From: Sialis fuliginosa
Lineage: Eukaryota > Arthropoda > Insecta > Megaloptera > Sialidae
Direction: 5' to 3'
Assembly (NCBI GenBank): GCA_961205875.1
Contig: OY540816.1
Coordinates: 8,752,701 to 8,816,700, forward strand
DNA: 64,000 nt
Shown: positions 57,923-64,000 of the stretch, piece after piece
How positions within the stretch are numbered: position 1 is the first letter of the stretch
Layout: every line of letters starts with the position of its first letter
Translations under genes and position numbers: made by a program
The notes under the pieces: generated by a model
Databases searched by the model: none
The model's input: only the letters and a program-made list of their open reading frames with translations
Told to the model about the DNA's origin: nothing

Positions 57923-59440
57923 TGAGTACCTATTATTGACTATATTGGTGCTTCTTCAATAGCATTAAGTAACAGTTTAGGGAAGTGGTTGCGTTACAGG
58001 AAAGGAAGTTAAGTAAAATCGGAGATCCACATTATTTCAAAATATATGTATACTAAATTAACATTGGTTTAATATGTTAAAAGTTTGTATTTCAATATTA
58101 AAAATAGTAAGATAGATTCTTGGAAGTAATGAAAATGATTTAAGTACGGATATAGGTATTATATAAATAGAATCTTTTTCTTAAAACTCATATTATGTTG
58201 TAGCAAGAATATGCAAAACATATACGGAAAGTGCACTAGGCTTAAAACTTAGAAAAAAATTATAGTAAATGTTTTAAACGCCATTAGTTACTTAGGAATA
58301 TTTTATTAGATCTAGTGCGAGGGGTACCACCATCCTGTCTCCCATTACATTAGATATAATTAGATCTAATGTGGGGGGCTTTGCCCCCCTGCACTTCCTA
58401 TAATGACAGTAGTAACTTAGGGATATTTTCTTGAACGATTATTTTAATAGATATTTTGTGTGTGAAGGGGGGGGGGGGCTTCAAATACATCAATTTCAAT
58501 AATTTTACTATTATCAAAACAATTAAATTAAATAAGTAGTTTATTATTTTTACATGCTAAAAAAGCATATTTTCCCTGAAATGTCTTAAAGAAAAAAAGT
58601 TTTGTAAAAAATTATAAATGGATTGTAGTTTATGCCGGTGAGTGTATAACCCAGTGGACCTTAACCGGTGAAACACAGCTGTTCCATGAAAATTTTACAA
58701 GTGCTCTGTGAAATAATAAAAACAATTCACAACCAATCCCGATTTTCATCCCTACCATTTACAATACATTTGAGAAGCTGTGTTTAATCTTATTTCAGTT
58801 ATTTCACAGAACAATAAATGACAAGATCATTATTAGAAGAAAATATTGTACATTACTTTCCAGAAAATTATGATTGGATTCAAAATCCATTTGCTGTAGT
58901 TAATACCTACGTCGAATTACGAATTTTCAATTCATGAAGAAGAATAGTTAGTTTGTCGACGGATCGTATTAAAATTTTCTGAACTTGGATTTTTGTGCAA
59001 GCCGAGTAGTACCCAATTCTTTCCATAAAGGTAGACAATTTTGCTAGAGTTTTCAACATCATATTGAACTGGGTTTTCAACATTTACGAACAATTAAATT
59101 AAAAAAGTGAAAGAGTTGGGAATATTGATAAAGAAATGAGGGTAGCATTATCACATAATAAGCCTGACATTTCTATGCAAAATCTGCAAAGGCCGATAAA
59201 GTATCACATTAAATTTGACTTAAACTTTTTTCGAATTATGTTGATTAGGCTTTTATGAATGTATATTTTTTATATTTGACAGGAAATTAATGCGTTAGCT
59301 GTAGTTTTTAATAAAAAAAATATATATGTTTTGCATATTTTTATTGTTTGTTTAAATACCTTAATGATTCAGTAAGATAGAGCTCCGCAAATTTTTTTAC
59401 TGGACTATAACCAAAAAGAGTAAAAATTATAAAACATCTA
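57923..59440. other. mostly unrecognised; hairpin block near 58380
   Basis: TTAGATCTAATGTGGGGGGC and GGGGGGCTTTGCCCCCC lie at 58370-58392, between two near-direct copies of GTTACTTAGGAATATTTT (58285, 58414). A G12 run is at 58466. The rest is AT-rich. Confidence 0.5.
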
Positions 59441-59494
59441 TTATTTTTACACTTTTTACTAATAACATGTTATTAGTAAAAAGTGTAAAAATAA
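59441..59494. repeat. perfect 54-bp palindrome
   Basis: TTATTTTTACACTTTTTACT... (27 bases) is followed without spacer by its exact inverse, centred on ACA|TGT at 59467/59468. Confidence 0.97.
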
Positions 59495-60067
59495 AAATAA
59501 TAAGTGTTGATTTATAAAAAAAATGTAATAAAAAGATATTTATTTTTAATACAATAAACTTTTTATATTACGCCTAGAAAATTACTAACGCTTATGAGTT
59601 AATAATTTTTGCTATGCTGTAGAACTGTAGTATGGGTTTTAAGAAAATGATTATATTTATATTTCTTACTTATAGTTTTATTTACATTTCGTACTTAAAT
59701 CATGTTCATTACTTCCAGGAACTTTACTTAAAACGCCTTCATAGTTGTTGTACATATGTATGTATGTATGCATAACGATCATTATACACAACGGCGAAGT
59801 CAGCAATTATTTAATTTTAGAGGGTGGAACAAACGCACGCAAAAATTTGTACGGGAAATAATTTAGGAAAATGTACGGTTTTTTTAGTTGGTAATTTCAA
59901 TCAGTACCGAATTAACATTTTTTTATTATAATTATCTAATTATAGATTTAAATGGGGTTGATTTTGATTGAGAAAAATGTGTATTTTGTCATTATTCATT
60001 AACTATACTATTTTTATATTGCTCCTTTTAAAGTATTTCAGTACAGAACACTAAAAATGGACTAATA
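59495..60067. other. no recognised feature
   Basis: AT-rich DNA. Confidence 0.45.
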
Positions 60068-60300
60068 TCTATATATATAAATCTCAAATTGTCTCTGTCT
60101 GTCCGTCTGTTCGTTAGTGCGCTTATCACTCGAGAACCACTTATCCGATTTACGTGGTTTTTTTTTAAATTCATAGGTACGTTCTCTGGTCAGGTTCTAG
60201 GCTATATTTTGTTACGTTAGGTAACATAAGAACGAAGCAGTAATGATAATAGTAAATCAAGTCGGAAAAAAGTTTGCCGCCGGCGTATTCTTTTGCACGT
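60068..60300 (+). mobile_element. Helitron-like element, 5' part only
   Basis: It starts TCTATATATATAAATCTCAA after A and runs through CTGTCTGTCCGTCTG, CCACTTATCCGATTTACG and GGCTATATTTTGTTACG, matching the minus-strand 5' ends of the copies at 53071 and 56591. The 3' end is missing. Confidence 0.65.
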
Positions 60301-61545
60301 GATTTTTTAAAAATATATAGAATACAGAATATTGCATTTTTTATGTAAGTAAAAAAATCTATTCTATATTGTGTTTTGCGACACGAAGTCGTTAAAACGG
60401 TTTGTTGTTTTCTAGATATAAAGAATAGAGACTATATTATGTACTCTTTCAGAATATGTAAATTTTAATGTGGGTTGCTGAAAATATTTGATAATATTTT
60501 TTTTTTATCTTCGTACATACCTACGCAATTTTTTTTACACAGGGAATATAACATCTACCAATATCAGCTTCATGTCATTTTTTTACATTTCATTTTTTAT
60601 TGACGTGTGATATGTTAAAACTTAAACTCTAACTTTCAAATAAACAAATTGAAATTTTCTTATTAAAATTAAATTATTACGTCTAATATACTGATGACTT
60701 TATTTAATATTAATAAATAATTTTAGTGAAAACTAGGAGCCAAGAAATCAGTATGATTCACTTGATAATATTAGTATTCATGCATAATATAAATAAAATA
60801 GTAGTATAAATAATAAATATCAAGGACTTGAACTGGAATTTATTTATGGTTCGGGTTTGTGTGCTGCACAGTGCAAACTTGGGTTCAAAAACCGTAATTT
60901 TTGTTGGGTTAAGTTTCGGGTCCGTGTTCAAGTTTGTAATTGAAAGAAAATTATTTAGATTGAAAAAAAAAATAATATAATTAACAAATTAAAGATTTTC
61001 TGAAAAAGAAAATAACATTAATAGCTATTAAAATATTGCTGTAAAAAGGACAAAAAATGAAATACATTTTAAAGATGGAAATCTTAACTTTTCAGATTTT
61101 TTTCCAAATTGAAATGTAATTCAGTTATAGAATAGAAAAAAAGTAAAAAGTATCTAAATTACAGTATTAGACTTTGATTAGTCACATCACACCATGAAAT
61201 TCAAACAGATTTCTACATTGTATAATCTCTTTTAAAAATCATTGGAGAAAAATATTAAAATATTAAAAATAATTTATAGAACCTTTTAAAAATATATGGT
61301 TTCCGATTATCTATGAAAAGGTTCAGATTCAGATTCAGGTTCGTTGCGACTTTAAAATATAGCAGGTTCATGAAAAATAGAGATTTTTTCGGGTTTTGGT
61401 TCGGTTTTGGGTTCGTGTTCAATTTTAATTCCCTAATAAATATATTACTAATCGTATCTGTATATATACAATCGTATATCACAATATTTTATAGGAATAA
61501 AATAATAGAAATGTAAAATAATTCTATTCCTTCAAATTTTGATTA
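60301..61545. other. mostly unrecognised
   Basis: GGTTCGGGTTT words near 60848 and 61388-61412 and their TTCAGATTCAG neighbours suggest one diverged repeat of about 570 bp with loosely inverted ends. Confidence 0.4.
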
Positions 61546-61549
61546 TGCT

Positions 61550-61636
61550 TGTCGCCATCTGTCGTGGATCTATGGTAACTGTGTATCGATAATGTAGGTG
61601 CTAGCAATTTATGAAATCACTAGCGCCATCTGTAGG
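61550..61636. promoter_or_regulatory. paired CGCCATCTGT motifs
   Basis: GTCGCCATCTGTCG (61551-61564) and TAGCGCCATCTGTAGG (61621-61636). The inverse AGATGGCGC of the second fits the insect CTCF core as I know it. Function is inferred only. Confidence 0.25.
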
Positions 61637-62960
61637 TATTGCTAGTTAACAGAAGTTCACTAGTTCAGTCAACATGGTTTAAATATTGACTAAAAACAGG
61701 GCCTGGAAATAAAAAATATATCATAGTTTTCAAAATGATACATTAATTATATTATTAATTAAACATAGTCATTTTTAATAGAAAATAGGTTTATTTTTAT
61801 TTGTAAAGAATTGATTTAATTTAATTGTTATACTATATGATATAAATTAAAATACATTAGTTTAGAAATAAATAAGTTATAATATAAAACATTCTGTCGT
61901 CACCGTTGTCGGATTTAAAAGTGGACTAGTAAACGGGATAGTCGTCCCCCTCTCCCATATATTTCACAAAATAGAATTTCGCTACAAAAAAGGATGGCGT
62001 ATAAAGAAAACTTTTCAAAATTTTTAAACGACTACATCTAGTGCAGAAAACTCAACGTTATCTACAGATGTGGCGCGGATCATTCAGGGCCGTCTTAAGA
62101 CATTTTAGTGTCATGGGGTACCTAAATTTGGCGCTTAAGTGAAAATTGATTTAATGATTAATGATTAATGACTCATTTGGTACTGATTAGAGTAATTTTA
62201 TTACAAAATATACCTATATATTTATCTATAAACAAAAAATAGTGTACCTATGTATTTATATTTATAGTGTTTGTATATCATATTATTTGTTATAGGGTTA
62301 AAATTAAGAAATATCAGTGGTGCCACCGAAAATGAAATTGTATATATTATTAGCAATTTTAAATTTTTTTAAATATAAATTGCTTTTATTCGGAAAAGTA
62401 ATCAAGCAAGCAATAGTTAAAGATTAAAAATATTATTTGCTTAGCTGTATAATAAAATCTAATAACATTTTTGTTTAATTTTAACTAAATTTCAAATCAA
62501 ATAAAGATTTTTGCATATAAAATTGAATCAATGGCAATAACACCTCTGGACCATAACCCATTTAGCCCAATGGATAAGGGCGGAGAAGAGGGGATCCTGT
62601 TGTTTTTTTGCGTATTTAATTTTTAATTTAAATTGATAATGATAAAAAACACGGCACTGGTCGTCACAATAAAAATCATATCAGGTTCTTTTGTTTTTAT
62701 TATACATTGACTGAACATTGCGTGGTCAAATGTAACCAAAGTTCGACATAATGTTAATTAATGTATGTCAAGCATGGACGATTGGGGCGGCATAAAAGTA
62801 TGTGTCAGCGAGCGGCAAATGTTCATATCTACTTTTATTTGTAGTTTGTATCTATCAGTACCGGCTTAAGGAGCGGGTGGCAAGGTTGGGTGATCGCCTG
62901 GGGAGGGAAAGATAAAATTCTAGTAAAAAGTATTCATTTTTATAAGAAAGAAAGTTAAAT
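61637..62960. other. mostly unrecognised
   Basis: CAGGGCCGTCTTAAGAC at 62088 looks like a lone hAT end. CAGTACCGGCTTAAG (62857) and the inverse of CTTTAGTCGGCCCTG (about 63836-63849) may be the ends of an older element that holds the 62970-63294 insertion; no duplication supports it. Confidence 0.4.
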
Positions 62961-62969
62961 AGTCTAGAG

Positions 62970-63294
62970 CAGGGGTGGGGAACCTTTTTATCATAGAAGG
63001 CCACATTTAAATTTAAAAATAATAAGCAGGCCGCATACTTACTGTCTTTCATGAAGTAGTCTTCGTCGTGAAATATATCCCCACTGGGAAGTTCATATCA
63101 AATAACTTCAGAATATACCGGATATGCGCAATAGCCAATTTTAATTTACGTTTAATTATTGTAGATTATTTGTTCAAACATTTTTATTTTTGTCTCTTGG
63201 CAGAATAAAATTAAAAATAAATTGAGAAGAAAAATTATATATTATAAATAATTGAAATATTTACCGGCCGCAATGAAATATATCCCCATCCCTG
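62970..63294. mobile_element. hAT-type non-autonomous element with exact 8-bp duplication
   Basis: The ends are CAGGGGTGGGGAACC and CCCCATCCCTG. GTCTAGAG is exactly duplicated (62962-62969, 63295-63302). Inside, GGCCGCAT and CCGGCCGCAATG face each other, and GAAATATATCCCCA occurs twice. Confidence 0.92.
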
Positions 63295-63302
63295 GTCTAG
63301 AG

Positions 63303-64000
63303 GCCCCCTATTAGATGACGAAATCGAATAATATCCCTCTATAATTTCTTGTATGTCTTAATTATGCCTATTCTACCACTTTTTTCCTTTGCGAATTTTT
63401 TTTTAATCGCGGATTTCCCTCTATTTTTTTCCGAAACACTTGCAATTGGTGTTGTATAAAAAATTTATAGATATAGTATTTTTTCAAACTGTAGGAGTAA
63501 GATAATTTGATAAACGTGCGAGAAAAATTTTGTCCGGTAAAAATTTTGGAAAGTTTAGGGTGTCTTCCATTCATTGAGTAACTACTTGAAATTCGAAGTA
63601 GATACGGATAAAAAATTGACAAATATTTAATCATTTGTTTAAAACTTCATTTAGTGACTGTTGTTTCTGGCAAAAGTTTTTTTTATAATTTATTATTTAA
63701 ATAAAAAATGTAGGTAATATTTTAAATTTTAATTGAAGAAATTGTTAGACTAATATAAAAAACACTTTTACTGATTGCTTCGATGTAATGATGATTCTTT
63801 AGTTGGAGGTGAGGGAGAGAAGTTTGACCAGGGCGGCATACTCACTAAAGTCGGCCCTGTGTAAAATGAAGGTACTTTATAGTTATAAATAAATGCACTA
63901 TCTATTATGTGTAGTGCACAAAAGCCTGGATAATCTCGATAACCTTGGTTATTTCTATATTTACGCTGACAAATAAAATAGATATTTATATCAATCAATT
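63303..64000. other. no recognised feature
   Basis: AT-rich DNA. The open frames look like chance. Confidence 0.45.

Overview
The window looks like insect nuclear DNA. It is strongly AT-rich, has no operons, and is full of short DNA transposons (hAT, mariner, pogo, Helitron-like and long foldback elements). The insect order cannot be fixed from sequence alone; the repeat mix would suit Hemiptera or Lepidoptera, and this is a weak guess.

The one securely recognised host gene is a Pax3/7 (gooseberry-class) transcription factor on the minus strand. Coding exon 1 is 10430-10289 and ends ...GYPFQ plus one base. Exon 2 is 2028-1766 and carries the start and the whole N-terminal (PAI) half of the paired domain. 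The two join in frame across an 8,260-base intron. The rest of the gene (RED half, homeodomain) lies beyond the left edge. Exon 2 runs on past the usual SKPR boundary into a Gly/Ser-rich stretch before a CAG|GTATGT donor, and a 467-bp foldback MITE with a 9-bp target duplication sits 35 bases into the following intron.

Layout: 1-1765, second intron of the Pax gene with two foldback elements; 1766-10430, the two Pax exons and the repeat-rich first intron; 10431-12700, upstream flank with a promoter-like patch near 12,635-12,710; 12,700-32,200, repeats, including a Helitron candidate (15443-16111), a 62-bp perfect palindrome, several hAT elements with 8-bp target duplications, two more copies of the 9-bp-duplication MITE and a LINE remnant; 32,800-33,400, a pogo-type element keeping the C-terminal end of its transposase with a PCNA-binding-like motif; 35,350-36,370, a very well matched 310-bp inverted repeat; 37,600-38,040, a tandem array; 38,361-48,200, more MITEs, a possible terminal exon and a hammerhead-like inverted repeat at 44143-44328; 48,819-48,925, a 43-bp-stem hairpin; 51,250-57,550, a foldback, two Helitron-like copies next to GC-rich islands and a dead mariner; 57,550-64,000, mostly unrecognised AT-rich DNA with a 54-bp palindrome and a hAT element.

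No rRNA, tRNA, CRISPR array or complete transposase gene was found. Apart from the Pax gene, the coding calls are transposase or reverse-transcriptase remnants and low-confidence exon candidates.
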